The notes below the pieces were generated by a model. That model was not told the DNA's origin. It did not search any database and saw nothing but the letters and a program-made list of their open reading frames with translations. Source: Rhizomicrobium sp. (lineage in GTDB: Bacteria; Pseudomonadota; Alphaproteobacteria; Micropepsales; Micropepsaceae). Taken from it: a DNA stretch of 64,000 bases. The DNA is taken from assembly GCA_037200985.1 (NCBI GenBank), contig JBBCGJ010000001.1:4068756-4132755 (forward strand), in the 5' to 3' direction. This document shows, piece by piece, positions 36,797 to 45,597 of the stretch; position 1 is the first letter of the stretch, and each line of letters opens with the position of its first letter. A program made the position numbers and the translations under genes.

Positions 36797-37516
36797 TCAG
36801 GCGAAGGCCTCGGCGAACAGGTCCTGCATCGCTTTCCAGGACCGCCGGTCGGTGTCGGCGTTGTAGCGCACCGCATCGGGCCGTTTGGCGTTCGCGGCCG
36901 TCGGGTTGGTGAAACTGTGCACGGTGTTGCCGTACACGTTCATCTGCCAGTCGACCCCGCCGTCGCGCATTTCCGATTCGAACGTCGCGCGCTGCTCGGG
37001 CGGGATGAACGGATCGTCGCCGCCGATGCAGACCAGGATGCGCGCCTTGATCGCCTTGGCGTCGGTCTTCGGCGCCACGGTGGCGAGGCCGCTGTGGAAT
37101 CCCACCACCGCCTTGATGGCGGCGCCCGACCGGGCTAGCTCCAGCCCCATCGTTCCGCCGAAGCAGAAGCCGATCGCGCCGATCCGCGCCGCGTCGACCT
37201 CCGGGCGCGCCGCCAGCGCGCGAAGCCCGCCGCCCGCCCGCGCGCGGGTCTTGGACGGATCGGCGTACAGCGCGTCGAGCATGCCGATGGATACGCCGAG
37301 ATCCTCGACCACCAGCGCGTCGCCGTGCAGGTCGCAGGCGAGCGCCGCATAGCCGAGCGTCGCCAGGCGCTCGGCGCGTTCGAGGGCGTGTCTGTTGAGG
37401 CCATAGGCTTCGGGAAATACGAGCACGCCGGGGCGCGGCGCGCCGCCCGGCTCGAAGAACAGCTCGCTTCGCATCGTCAGCCCGTCGGCTTGGTAGGTAA
37501 GCGTTTCGCGCGTCAT
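36797..37516 (-). CDS. Dienelactone hydrolase family protein
   Basis: A 239-residue alpha/beta hydrolase. The nucleophile elbow is GFCFGG with Cys118 as nucleophile, the acid lies in CIGGDDPFIP and the His in NTVHSFTNP, which is the Cys-His-Asp triad of dienelactone hydrolases. The enzyme opens lactones or related esters in the cytosol. It is the last gene of a minus-strand run starting at the AraC gene (41320), probably one transcription unit with the metallo-hydrolase and the two chloroperoxidase-like genes. The natural substrate is unknown. Confidence 0.85.
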   Translation of the reverse strand: MTRETLTYQADGLTMRSELFFEPGGAPRPGVLVFPEAYGLNRHALERAERLATLGYAALACDLHGDALVVEDLGVSIGMLDALYADPSKTRARAGGGLRALAARPEVDAARIGAIGFCFGGTMGLELARSGAAIKAVVGFHSGLATVAPKTDAKAIKARILVCIGGDDPFIPPEQRATFESEMRDGGVDWQMNVYGNTVHSFTNPTAANAKRPDAVRYNADTDRRSWKAMQDLFAEAFA

Positions 37517-37537
37517 GTCTTTGTCTCCTGGCCGCGT

Positions 37538-38962
37538 TCAGTAGGTGGGTTTGGCCCCTTGTGGGATCACGAAGCTGACGACCTGCTTGTCGAGCACCTG
37601 ATGGTTTGCCGTGACGAGCTCGATGAGGACCTTGTGCGGGCCAGGGGCAAGACCGGTGATCGTCACCGGCTCGCCGCTACCGTCCAGCCAGTGCCAGGGC
37701 GCGTCGTCGACCGTCACATGGATATGTCCGATGCGCGGCGTGACGTCCAGCGCGTTGGGCCCGAACACCTGCACGATGTGCAGGTTCTCGGCGCGGTACT
37801 GGATGATGACGCGGTCCTGGGCGAGCGAGTCGGGAAGCGGCGGATCGACGAAGAGCTTCGCCGGCGGCTCGCTGGCGAGCGGCACGACGGGCGCGGCGCC
37901 GCGAATGTCCCGCGCGCTCGGCGCGGTGGCTGCGCAAGGCACGGACGGTGTTGCGGTCGAGGGTTCGTTGGAGGCGTGTCTCACGATGGTTCTCCTTAAG
38001 GATTTGGGCGGCAGGCCGCGATAGACGAGCCGCGCGAAGAAATCAGGGTCGATGACGAACTGGCCCCATTTCGCATCGAACGCCGCCGTCGGCTTCGCCG
38101 CGATCACCTGATCGCGGGTCAGGCCGCGCCTCTTCAGCGCCGCGACCTTGCCGCGGATGGCGACGAGCATGTCGCGGAAGGCGACGAGATCGGCCCTGGT
38201 GCCGACCGGGCCGTGTCCGGGCACGACGATGGTGTGCTCGCCCGCCATCGCGATATTGGCGTCGGCCGCGCGGATCATGCCGTCGATGCCGCCGCCGGTC
38301 GAATAGTCGATGAAGGGATAGACCCCGTTCCAGAACGTGTCGCCGGTCGCCAGCACGTCCGCCTTTTTGAAATAGACCGACAGGTCGCCGTCCGTGTGCG
38401 AGATGACATAGGGCTTGATCGCGATAGTCTCGCCGTCGAACCGCATCGTCTTTGTGGATTTGACGAAGACGGTCGGAAGGCCGTCCGCCGGCACGGGCGG
38501 GAAGGTGTAGTCCCAGTCGTCGACCCGGGTGGTCGCCGCGATCCGCCGGCGCGTCGCCGGCAGCGCGATGATCGTCGCGCCGTCCTCATGCGCCCAGGCA
38601 TTGCCGTCGGTGTGGTCCCAGTGCCAGTGCGTGTTGACGAGATATTTGAGGGGCGCCGAACTGATTTCGGTCAATTGGGCCTCGATCTTCTGGCGCGAAA
38701 CCGCGATGCCGGCGTCCACCATGAACTTGCCGTCGGCGCCGGTGAGCACCGTGATGTTTCCGCCGGAGCCCATGAGGACGCTGATATTGCCGCGCAGCGA
38801 TTGCCGCGTGACCGGCGAGGCGGCGGCCGCGGCGTTGATCTTGATCACCGGGCTTTCGGCGCGCGCCGGCGCCGCGGCGAAGCCGCAGAGCACCGCCGAA
38901 AGACAGGCGGCGATCCATGGCCGCGAACGCCCATTGAGGAACGGCAAGGTCGTTGTCATCAT
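37538..38962 (-). CDS. MBL-fold metallo-hydrolase fused to a DUF6130 domain
   Basis: A 474-residue exported protein. The signal peptide ends near residue 35 (APARA). Residues about 40-330 are a metallo-beta-lactamase fold with the zinc site THWHWDH (His112, His114, Asp116, His117), a later GDTFWNG and GHGPVG. After a roughly 60-residue Pro/Ala/Ser-rich linker, residues about 383-474 match DUF6130 (YRAENLHIVQVFGPNAL, RIGHIHVTVDDAPWHW, GLAPGPHKVLIELV). DUF6130 is normally a separate small periplasmic protein, so this is a fusion. It would act in the periplasm. It sits between the dienelactone hydrolase and the hydrolase pair. Confidence 0.82.
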   Translation of the reverse strand: MMTTTLPFLNGRSRPWIAACLSAVLCGFAAAPARAESPVIKINAAAAASPVTRQSLRGNISVLMGSGGNITVLTGADGKFMVDAGIAVSRQKIEAQLTEISSAPLKYLVNTHWHWDHTDGNAWAHEDGATIIALPATRRRIAATTRVDDWDYTFPPVPADGLPTVFVKSTKTMRFDGETIAIKPYVISHTDGDLSVYFKKADVLATGDTFWNGVYPFIDYSTGGGIDGMIRAADANIAMAGEHTIVVPGHGPVGTRADLVAFRDMLVAIRGKVAALKRRGLTRDQVIAAKPTAAFDAKWGQFVIDPDFFARLVYRGLPPKSLRRTIVRHASNEPSTATPSVPCAATAPSARDIRGAAPVVPLASEPPAKLFVDPPLPDSLAQDRVIIQYRAENLHIVQVFGPNALDVTPRIGHIHVTVDDAPWHWLDGSGEPVTITGLAPGPHKVLIELVTANHQVLDKQVVSFVIPQGAKPTY

Positions 38963-38975
38963 GATCGTCCTCCCG

Positions 38976-39803
38976 TCAGGCCGCGATGAAGGCGAGAAGC
39001 TCCGCGTTCACGCGGTCCTTCAGCGTCGTGCACATGCCGTGCGGCGCGCCCGGATAGATCACCAGCTTGGCGTCCTTGACGATCTTGGAGGAGAGCAGGG
39101 CGGAATCCGCGTAAGGCACGATCTGGTCGTCGTCGCCATGAAGCACCAGCGTCGGCACGTCGATGCGCTTGAGGTCCTTCGTGAGATCGGTCTCGGAAAA
39201 CGCCTTGATGCAGAAATAGGACGCGGGAAAGCCCGCCATCATGCTCTGCCACCAGAACGAGTCGCGCACGCCTTCGGACACTTTGGCGCCCGGCCGGTTA
39301 TAGCCATAGAAGGGCAGGCTGAGATCCTTCCAGAACTGGGACCGGTCGGCGGCCACGCTGGCGCGGAGCTGGTCGAACACCTCGATCGGCAATCCGCCTG
39401 GATTGCTGGCCGATTTGAGCATGACCGGCGGGATCGCGCCGATCAGCGCGGCCTTGGCGACGCGCGCCGTGCCGTGGCGGCCGATATAGCGGGTGACCTC
39501 GCCGCCGCCGGTCGAGTGCCCGACATGGATCGCGTGTTTCAAATCCAGATGCGCCACGAGCTCGGCGAGATCGTCGGCATAATGGTCCAGGTCGTTGCCG
39601 TCCCAGGGCTGGCTCGATCTTCCATGGCCGCGGCGGTCGGCGGCGATGCAGCGATAGCCGCGCTGCGCGAGGAAGAACATCTGGTCCTCAAACGCATCGG
39701 CGCTCAGCGGCCAGCCATGGCTGAACACGATCGGCTGACCCGTGCCCCAGTCCTTGTAGTAGATCTCGGTGCCGTCTTTGGTCTTGAACGTCGCCATGGG
39801 CAT
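38976..39803 (-). CDS. Alpha/beta hydrolase, non-heme chloroperoxidase-like
   Basis: A 275-residue cytosolic enzyme. Landmarks are [16 protein letters not shown], the nucleophile elbow GHSTGGG (Ser97), [10 protein letters not shown] for the acid and GAPHGM for the His. This is the cofactor-free haloperoxidase/aryl esterase layout. It is about 80% identical by eye to the neighbour upstream (39822-40802) but has no signal peptide. The start could also be the third residue (Met, 39797). The pair looks like a tandem duplication. Confidence 0.87.
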   Translation of the reverse strand: MPMATFKTKDGTEIYYKDWGTGQPIVFSHGWPLSADAFEDQMFFLAQRGYRCIAADRRGHGRSSQPWDGNDLDHYADDLAELVAHLDLKHAIHVGHSTGGGEVTRYIGRHGTARVAKAALIGAIPPVMLKSASNPGGLPIEVFDQLRASVAADRSQFWKDLSLPFYGYNRPGAKVSEGVRDSFWWQSMMAGFPASYFCIKAFSETDLTKDLKRIDVPTLVLHGDDDQIVPYADSALLSSKIVKDAKLVIYPGAPHGMCTTLKDRVNAELLAFIAA

Positions 39804-39821
39804 GTCTCCTGGTTGGATGGA

Positions 39822-40802
39822 TTACGACTGGATGAAGCCGAGCAGTTCGGCGTTCACGCGATCCTTCAGTGTGGTGCACAGCCCGTGGGGCGCGCCGTCA
39901 TAGACCACCAGCTTCGCGTTCTTGATGATCTTCGAGGACAGCAGCGAGGACGCCGCGATGGGAACGTTCTGATCGTCGCTGCCGTGCAGGACCAGGGTCG
40001 GCACGTCGAAGCGCTTGAGGTCGTCGGTGAAGTCGGTTTCCGAAAACGCCTTGACGGAGAAGTAGGAGGCGGGAAAACCGCACATCACGCTCTGCCACCA
40101 GAACGAGTCGCGCACGCCCTGCGATATTTTCGCGCCCGGCCGGTTGTAGCCGTAGAAGGGCAGGCTGAGATCCATCCAGAACTGCGACCGGTCGGCCAGC
40201 ACGTTGGCGCGGATCTGGTCGAACACCGTCGGTGGCGTGCCGGCCGGATTGGCGTCGGACTTGATCATGACCGGCGGGATCGAGCTGATCAGAACCGCCT
40301 TGGCGACGCGCCCCGTGCCATGGCGCCCGACATAGCGCGTGACTTCGCCGCCGCCGGTCGAATGCCCGACATGGATCGCGCCCCGCAGATCGAGCAGCGC
40401 GGTCAGCTCCGCAAGGTCGTCGGCATAGGTGTCGAAATCGTTGCCGTTCCAGGGCTGGCTCGAACGGCCGTGGCCGCGGCGGTCGGCGGCGATGCAGCGA
40501 TAGCCGCGCTCAGCCAGGAAGAACATCTGGTCCTCGAACGCGTCGGCGCTCAGCGGCCAGCCATGGCTGAACACGATCGGCTGGCCCGCGCCCCAGTCCT
40601 TGAAATAAATCTCCGTTCCGTCCTTGGTCTTGAACGACGACATATGCCGGGCTCCTTGGCTGGCGTGATGCCGGCCGGGACCGGCCGGCGTCTTCTTCTT
40701 CTTGCCCGCGGCCATGGCCGCGGCGGGCAGCCCCGCCATCGCGGCGAGCGCGCCGCCCTCGATCAGGACGCTGCGGCGCGATGTGAAAAACCTGTCCGTC
40801 AT
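39822..40802 (-). CDS. Tat-exported alpha/beta hydrolase, non-heme chloroperoxidase-like
   Basis: A 326-residue protein. The N-terminus carries a twin-arginine signal ([18 protein letters not shown] and an AAAMA cleavage region), then a basic GKKKKTP linker, then the same enzyme as the neighbour: [23 protein letters not shown] nucleophile and GAPHGL. It should be folded in the cytosol and exported. The start ATG 40802 is chosen because GAGGGG lies 7 bases upstream; the frame is open to ATG 40820. It is directly downstream of the AraC gene. Duplication followed by gain of a Tat signal is the simplest reading. Confidence 0.87.
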   Translation of the reverse strand: MTDRFFTSRRSVLIEGGALAAMAGLPAAAMAAGKKKKTPAGPGRHHASQGARHMSSFKTKDGTEIYFKDWGAGQPIVFSHGWPLSADAFEDQMFFLAERGYRCIAADRRGHGRSSQPWNGNDFDTYADDLAELTALLDLRGAIHVGHSTGGGEVTRYVGRHGTGRVAKAVLISSIPPVMIKSDANPAGTPPTVFDQIRANVLADRSQFWMDLSLPFYGYNRPGAKISQGVRDSFWWQSVMCGFPASYFSVKAFSETDFTDDLKRFDVPTLVLHGSDDQNVPIAASSLLSSKIIKNAKLVVYDGAPHGLCTTLKDRVNAELLGFIQS

Positions 40803-40897
40803 TTGCGTTCCCCTCGGCATTCGCGCCGGCCCCGTTATCGCGTCCGCGCGGCCTTATCGTCTTTCGGGATCGCCGCACCGGTGCCGCAAACGCACGT

Positions 40898-41320
40898 TCA
40901 GAGTCCCTCGCGCTCGCTGCCGGGATCGTGTCGCCGGCGGCGTCGCCACGCGCCGGGACTGACCTTGACGTGCCGCGTGAACACGCGCGTCAGATGGCTC
41001 TGGTCCGCGAAGCCGACATCGATCGCGATCTCGCGCAGCGTGCGGCCGGAGGTCAGGAGCAGATGCTTGGCGCGCTCGACTCTCTGCAGCAGGAGCCAGC
41101 GGTGCGGCGGACAGCCGAAGGTCTCGCGAAACGCGGCGCTGAAATGGCTTCGGGACAGGCCGCAGGCCTCCGCGAGCTCCGCCAGCGCGAGCGGCCGCGA
41201 AAGATTCTCCGCGATGAACCGCCTGGCGCGCCGCGCCTGCCATGGCGGGAGGCCTCCGCGCCGGCTTGGCGGCGGCTGCACGCGCGCCGTCTGTGTCGGA
41301 AACGATTGCGGCGCGCTCAC
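40898..41320 (-). CDS. Short AraC-family regulator (DNA-binding domain only)
   Basis: A 140-residue protein that is essentially only the AraC HTH pair: LAELAEACGLSRSHFSAAF and LREIAIDVGFADQSHLTRVF, with a short Pro-rich N-terminus and a basic tail. It lacks an evident ligand domain. Start GTG 41320 with GGGGGC upstream. It lies first in the minus-strand hydrolase run and likely controls it. Short AraC proteins of this type can act without a dedicated inducer-binding domain. Confidence 0.85.
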   Translation of the reverse strand: MSAPQSFPTQTARVQPPPSRRGGLPPWQARRARRFIAENLSRPLALAELAEACGLSRSHFSAAFRETFGCPPHRWLLLQRVERAKHLLLTSGRTLREIAIDVGFADQSHLTRVFTRHVKVSPGAWRRRRRHDPGSEREGL

Positions 41321-41418
41321 TTTGCCCCCGTCGGTCGGACGACGGGCTCGTCATAGGCCAAGGCGCGCGGCGCAACATCCGCCGGCGGCGGGAAGGACCT
41401 CCTCGCGCGATGGAAAGG

Positions 41419-42333
41419 TCAGCCCAGGCGGGACGCGACGTCCGACAGCCGCGCTTTCAGCCGCGGCGTGGCGAAGTCGAGGAAGGCGCGCAGTTTCAGC
41501 GGCAGGGCGCCTTGCCCGGGATAGACCAGATTGACCGGCCACGGTTCGGGCTCGAATTTTTCCAGGAGCAGTTCGAGCGTGCCGGCCTGCTTCGCCTCGA
41601 CGACTTTATAGGAGTGCATGCGCAGAAGGCCGATCCCGGCGACCGCCGCGCCGATCGCCGCCTCGGCGCTGTCGGCCGTCAGGCGCGAGCGCACCGGCAC
41701 GAGCGTCTCGCCCTCGGCGTTGACGAACTTCCACGCCGACGGCGACGCCAGGCTGTCGAACGTCACGCAGTCATGTTCGCTGAGATCCTCCGGCCGGCTC
41801 GGCCGGCCGCGCGCCGCGAGATAGCGCGGGCTGCCGCAGATCACGATGCGGATCGCGCCGATCCTGGTGGCGATCAGGCTGCTGTCGCTCAGATGTCCGA
41901 TGCGGATGGCGAGGTCGACATTCTCCGCGAGGAGGTCGACCTTGCGGTCGCTCAGGATGAAACGCAGGTTGATGTCGGGATAGGCCGCCATGAATTCGAG
42001 CGCGACCGGCAGCAGGTGCAGGCGGCCGAACACTTCCGGCGAGGTGACGGCGAGGTCGCCCTTGGGTTCGGCATATTCTCCGGCCGCGGCGCGTTCGGCT
42101 TCCTCGACCTTCTCCAGGATCAGCTTGCAGGCTTCCACATAGGAGCGGCCGGCATCCGTCAGGCTCATCTGGCGGCTGGAGCGGATGAGAACCCGGGTCT
42201 TCAGGTGTTCCTCGAGCTCGGAGATGTTGCGGCTGACCGTTGCGACCGGAACGCCGAGCTTGCGCGACGCGGCGGAAAAGCTGCCGGTCTTCACCACGGT
42301 CAGGAGCACCGACATGGCGTCGAGGCGATCCAA
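41419..42333 (-). CDS. LysR-family transcriptional regulator
   Basis: A 304-residue LysR regulator. The wHTH is at the N-terminus (DAMSVLLTVVKTGSFSAASRKLGVPVATVSRNISELEEHL) and the substrate-binding domain follows from about residue 85 (GDLAVTSPEVFGRLHLLPVALEF...). Start: the frame is open to TTG 42372, but TTG 42333 gives the N-terminus MDRLDAMSVLL typical of this subfamily. The TTG at 42372 would overlap the upstream AraC TGA. The target gene is unknown; it may regulate the divergent or neighbouring hydrolases. Confidence 0.85.
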   Translation of the reverse strand: MDRLDAMSVLLTVVKTGSFSAASRKLGVPVATVSRNISELEEHLKTRVLIRSSRQMSLTDAGRSYVEACKLILEKVEEAERAAAGEYAEPKGDLAVTSPEVFGRLHLLPVALEFMAAYPDINLRFILSDRKVDLLAENVDLAIRIGHLSDSSLIATRIGAIRIVICGSPRYLAARGRPSRPEDLSEHDCVTFDSLASPSAWKFVNAEGETLVPVRSRLTADSAEAAIGAAVAGIGLLRMHSYKVVEAKQAGTLELLLEKFEPEPWPVNLVYPGQGALPLKLRAFLDFATPRLKARLSDVASRLG

Positions 42334-42368
42334 GGATGACAACTCTCCGAACTGCCGGTCGATCAGTA

Positions 42369-43004
42369 TCAAAGACTTGGCCGATCAGATAGCCGACACG
42401 GCCCGGGCGGGCTGCCCATTTCGGGGGTGTCCGGCGACAGCGCCGCGAGCGCGCGCCACCGGTTCGGCGTCAGGCCCTTGGCCCGCTTGAAGACCGTCGT
42501 GAAATGGGATTGCGTCTGGAATCCGACGCTTAGCGCGATCTCGGCGATGCCAAGGCCGGTCTCTGCCAGCATCTTCTCCGCCGCGGCAAGCCGGCGCTGC
42601 ACGACATAGTTGTGCGGGCTCGTATTCGTCGCCGCGCGGAACTGCGCCGCGAAATACATCCGGCTGACCCCGGCGGCCTCGGCCAGCATCTTCAGCGAGA
42701 TCCGGTTCTCCAGGTTTGCGTCGACGAATTCGCACACCCGCTTCAGGCGCCATCTGGGCAGCGGCTTCACCTTGCCCCGCTCGGTCGGGGCGCCGCGCAG
42801 CGCCGCCAGCCGCGCGAGCAGGGTGCGGTGCAGCGCGTCCGTATAGAAGCCCTGCAGCACCTGCTGCGCATCGTCCTCCGACAGGGAGGCGCGGACGAAG
42901 AGTTCCAGCGCGCGGTCGTGGGCCGGGACGGAGAATGGACCGACAACGGTCCGGCAATTCAAGTGCAGACGCTCGCTGCCGAACGCAACCGATTGCAACG
43001 TCAT
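42369..43004 (-). CDS. AraC-family transcriptional regulator
   Basis: A 211-residue protein with two HTH units in the C-terminal 110 residues (LKMLAEAAGVSRMYFAAQFRAATNTSPHNYVVQRRL and IAEIALSVGFQTQSHFTTVFKR). The N-terminal 95 residues (SERLHLNCRTVVGPFSVPAHDRALELFV...) look like a short sensor. The start ATG 43004 has GGGGAG upstream. It lies just upstream of the LysR gene, probably in the same transcript, an unusual pairing of two regulators. Confidence 0.85.
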   Translation of the reverse strand: MTLQSVAFGSERLHLNCRTVVGPFSVPAHDRALELFVRASLSEDDAQQVLQGFYTDALHRTLLARLAALRGAPTERGKVKPLPRWRLKRVCEFVDANLENRISLKMLAEAAGVSRMYFAAQFRAATNTSPHNYVVQRRLAAAEKMLAETGLGIAEIALSVGFQTQSHFTTVFKRAKGLTPNRWRALAALSPDTPEMGSPPGPCRLSDRPSL

Positions 43005-43065
43005 CGTCGATCTCCCCAAGGCTGTCAGGTCCGACGCGGCGGAAGCCAGCGTCGCAAGCCTGCGC

Positions 43066-43278
43066 TCAGGAGGGGGTGCGGTCTTTCTCAACCATCCGCT
43101 TTTTGTCTATTCGTCCGGGCGTCCGCGCGATCCAGGCGTCGGCGCCGCGATATCCGCAGGTCATGGCCACGGCGAGAAACGCGCCCAGGATGAGGGTCGG
43201 CGCCGGCGACGGAATCGCGAACCGCCGGCAGGCGAAGCCGATCGCGAAGGCGAGCACCAGGCCGATCGCCGCCTTCAC
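43066..43278 (-). CDS. XapX domain-containing small membrane protein
   Basis: A 70-residue protein with two hydrophobic helices (KAAIGLVLAFAIGFACRR and TLILGAFLAVAMTCGYRGADAWI) separated by FAIPSPAP, the defining pattern of the XapX (DUF1427) family. The GTG start at 43278 overlaps the TGA of the upstream XapX gene (GTGA). A basic tail follows. XapX proteins are small membrane proteins found near drug or xanthosine transporters; the role is unknown. Confidence 0.8.
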   Translation of the reverse strand: MKAAIGLVLAFAIGFACRRFAIPSPAPTLILGAFLAVAMTCGYRGADAWIARTPGRIDKKRMVEKDRTPS

Positions 43279-43466
43279 CGGCCGTCGAGATGCGCCGGCG
43301 TCTCTCCCTTCGCAAACATACGATCCGCCGCGACGAAGCCAAGCGTCATCGCGAGCAGGACGAGCGCGCCGATAAGCCGCTCGGGCGCGGGCAGCGGGAC
43401 GCCGAACAGGCGACACCCCGCGCCGATCGCGAGACCGAGAACAAGGCCGATGGCGGCGGCAATCAT
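43275..43466 (-). CDS. XapX domain-containing small membrane protein
   Basis: A 63-residue member of the same family: IGLVLGLAIGAGCRLFGVPLPAP followed by ERLIGALVLLAMTLGFVAADRMF. Start ATG 43466 with AAGGA upstream. Its stop overlaps the start of the second XapX gene. The two products probably act together, perhaps as a heterodimer, but this is only inferred from the overlap. Confidence 0.83.
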   Translation of the reverse strand: MIAAAIGLVLGLAIGAGCRLFGVPLPAPERLIGALVLLAMTLGFVAADRMFAKGETPAHLDGR

Positions 43467-43491
43467 CGCCGGTCCTTGAAAAGCCGCGCCA

Positions 43492-44400
43492 TCAGCCGAG
43501 CGTGCGCTCGAGAAAGTCGCGGATCAGCGGCACCATCTCGTCCGCCTTGTCCTCCAGGGCGAAATGGCCGGTGTCGATAAGGTGGAACTCCACGTCCGGC
43601 AGGTCGCGCTTATAGGGATGGGCGCCGTCGGCCGGGAAGATGTAGTCGTTCTTGCCCCACACGATCAGCGTCGGCGGCTGCTGCGCGCGCAGCCATTCCT
43701 GCACGGCGGGATAGAGCGGCAGGTTCGTGCGGTAGTCGTAGAACAGGTCGAGCTGGATGTCCTCGTTGCCCGGCCGGTCGAGCAGCGCCTGGTCGTAGAC
43801 CCAGTTGTCCGGCGCGATCCGGCTCACATCGGCGACGCCGTCCGTGTACTGAAACTTCGTGGTTTCGAGGGTCATCAGCTTCTTGAGCGCGGCGCGGCTG
43901 GCGTCCGATCCGTCCGCCCAATAGGTCTTGATCGGGTCCCAGAATTCCTTCAGGCCCTCGTCATAGGCGTTGCCGTTCTGCACGATGAGGCCGCTGACGC
44001 GCTCGGGATGCTTGAGGGCCAGTCGCCAGCCGACCGGCGCGCCATAGTCCATCACATACATCGCGAAACGCGTCACGCCGAGCTGGTCCAGGAGTGCGTC
44101 GATCAGTTCGGCGAAACGATCGAAGGTGTATGCGAACCCTGGCCGGTCGGGCGCGTCGCTCTGGCCATAGCCCGGATAGTCCGGCGCAATCACATGATAG
44201 CGGTCGGCCAGCGCCGGGATGAGGTTGCGGAACATGTGCGACGACGTCGGAAAGCCGTGCAGCAGCAGGACGACAGGCGCCTCCGCCGGGCCCGCCTCCC
44301 GATAGAAGATGTTCACGCCCTGCACCTTGGCGGTGCGGTGATGGGTGACCGGCGGCGCGCCGGGCACGCTTGTCTGATGTTCGGTTGCCGAAATCCGCAT
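43492..44400 (-). CDS. Alpha/beta hydrolase, epoxide hydrolase/haloalkane dehalogenase-like
   Basis: A 302-residue enzyme. The nucleophile elbow reads VMDYGAPVG with Asp118 in place of the usual Ser, which marks the epoxide hydrolase/dehalogenase branch. Upstream are [17 protein letters not shown] and [13 protein letters not shown]; the catalytic His lies in [14 protein letters not shown]. No signal peptide. The start ATG 44400 is clear. It lies between the XapX genes and the histidine kinase gene on the same strand. Confidence 0.87.
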   Translation of the reverse strand: MRISATEHQTSVPGAPPVTHHRTAKVQGVNIFYREAGPAEAPVVLLLHGFPTSSHMFRNLIPALADRYHVIAPDYPGYGQSDAPDRPGFAYTFDRFAELIDALLDQLGVTRFAMYVMDYGAPVGWRLALKHPERVSGLIVQNGNAYDEGLKEFWDPIKTYWADGSDASRAALKKLMTLETTKFQYTDGVADVSRIAPDNWVYDQALLDRPGNEDIQLDLFYDYRTNLPLYPAVQEWLRAQQPPTLIVWGKNDYIFPADGAHPYKRDLPDVEFHLIDTGHFALEDKADEMVPLIRDFLERTLG

Positions 44401-44534
44401 GGCTCTCTCCACGATCTGGGAACGGGTTGGATGCCGGCATCTCTCGCATCCTGGCCGCCGCCGGTCTTCCCGAAGCGCGCGCGCGCTGTCCGGATGGCAC
44501 GCAATGGCGATGCGGCCGTTCTCGCGCGCTCTCG

Positions 44535-45281
44535 CTATTGGGGAAAGGTTACCGCGACCACGGTGCCCGCCGCGCCGGTGCGGATTTCGACCCGGCCGTT
44601 CAGGGCGCGGACGAGCATGTCGAGAATCCGCGATCCGGCCCCGGCCGCGCCGCCGCGAATGCCGCCGCCGTCGTCCGACACGACGCAATTCCACACGTCC
44701 ATGCGCTCGAAGAGATCGACGCGCACATTGCCGGCGGCGCCGGCGGGGAAGGCGTGCTTCGCGGCGTTGGTGACCAGCTCGGCGATGATCAGGCCGACCG
44801 ACTCGCATTTGTCGCCGGGCAGGGTGCCTTCGCCGACGAAGGCTTCGCAGCGGATGCCGAGCGGCGCGAGGATGGCGCCGACCAGCCGCTCGCAGAGCGG
44901 GCGGACATACTCCTCGACCGCGACCGGCCCGCGGACCGGGCCGCGCGAGAAATGCCGGTGCAGGTCGCCGAAATCGACGATGCGCCGCTCATGGCCGTGA
45001 AGGATCGCCCGCACGCTCGGGTCGGCGATGCCCGACAGGTCGCGCCGCAGCGCGCCCGCGAGAAGCGTGAGCGTATTGGCCATCCGGTGATGGGCCTCGC
45101 GCAGTGCGAACGACGAATCGGAATCGTCGTTGGCGGCGTGGAACGCCGCATTTACCGCATTGTCCGAAACGACTTCCGCCACAGCATCGGCCTCCGACGC
45201 GACATGCGCGGACCCGTTCGCGAGGGGGAGATCGAACGAGTCCGCGCTTTCAGGGCAAGTCCCGCTGCCCGATCGTGACAT
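44535..45281 (-). CDS. HWE/HisKA_2-type sensor histidine kinase, orphan
   Basis: A 248-residue cytosolic kinase. The phospho-acceptor region is [13 protein letters not shown] (probable acceptor His65), then a short dimerisation helix, the N-box [11 protein letters not shown] and the G1 box SDDGGGI. The ATP lid is short, as in the HWE/HisKA_2 kinases of alphaproteobacterial light and general-stress signalling. No PAS or transmembrane sensor and no neighbouring response regulator are seen. Start ATG 45281; the frame is open to 45392 but the extension is arginine-rich. Confidence 0.82.
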   Translation of the reverse strand: MSRSGSGTCPESADSFDLPLANGSAHVASEADAVAEVVSDNAVNAAFHAANDDSDSSFALREAHHRMANTLTLLAGALRRDLSGIADPSVRAILHGHERRIVDFGDLHRHFSRGPVRGPVAVEEYVRPLCERLVGAILAPLGIRCEAFVGEGTLPGDKCESVGLIIAELVTNAAKHAFPAGAAGNVRVDLFERMDVWNCVVSDDGGGIRGGAAGAGSRILDMLVRALNGRVEIRTGAAGTVVAVTFPQ

Positions 45282-45597
45282 TAGCGCCGGGGCGGCGGTC
45301 GTTCTTGGACGTTCGTCTCGCAATTGGATCAATCCCGTGATTGCGCGCCGACGCTCGGCACGCGCGCGGGAATCCGCATGCGAAGCGCGCAAGATGTCCG
45401 GTCACGACTGCGTCGTCCGCCGGCCCGTCGCGCCGCCCGCTTTGTATGATGTTCGTGCTATCGCCGTCGCCGGCAAAGCCCGATGCTCGCATCGATTTCT
45501 CGGCCGGAATGTGCGCCGAAATCAGGGCAATCTTTAGCAGAATCAATGCGATCTGCGCATGGGAGATCGGATTGAAAACGTCTGAAAATTCCTGAAG
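45282..45597. other. Divergent gap between the kinase and the wHTH-ATPase genes
   Basis: About 315 bp with no supported gene. It contains a 14-bp palindrome CGATGC-TC-GCATCG at 45481-45494, and the last 50 bp before the ATG are AT-richer. Both divergent promoters must lie here. Nothing else was recognised. Confidence 0.4.
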
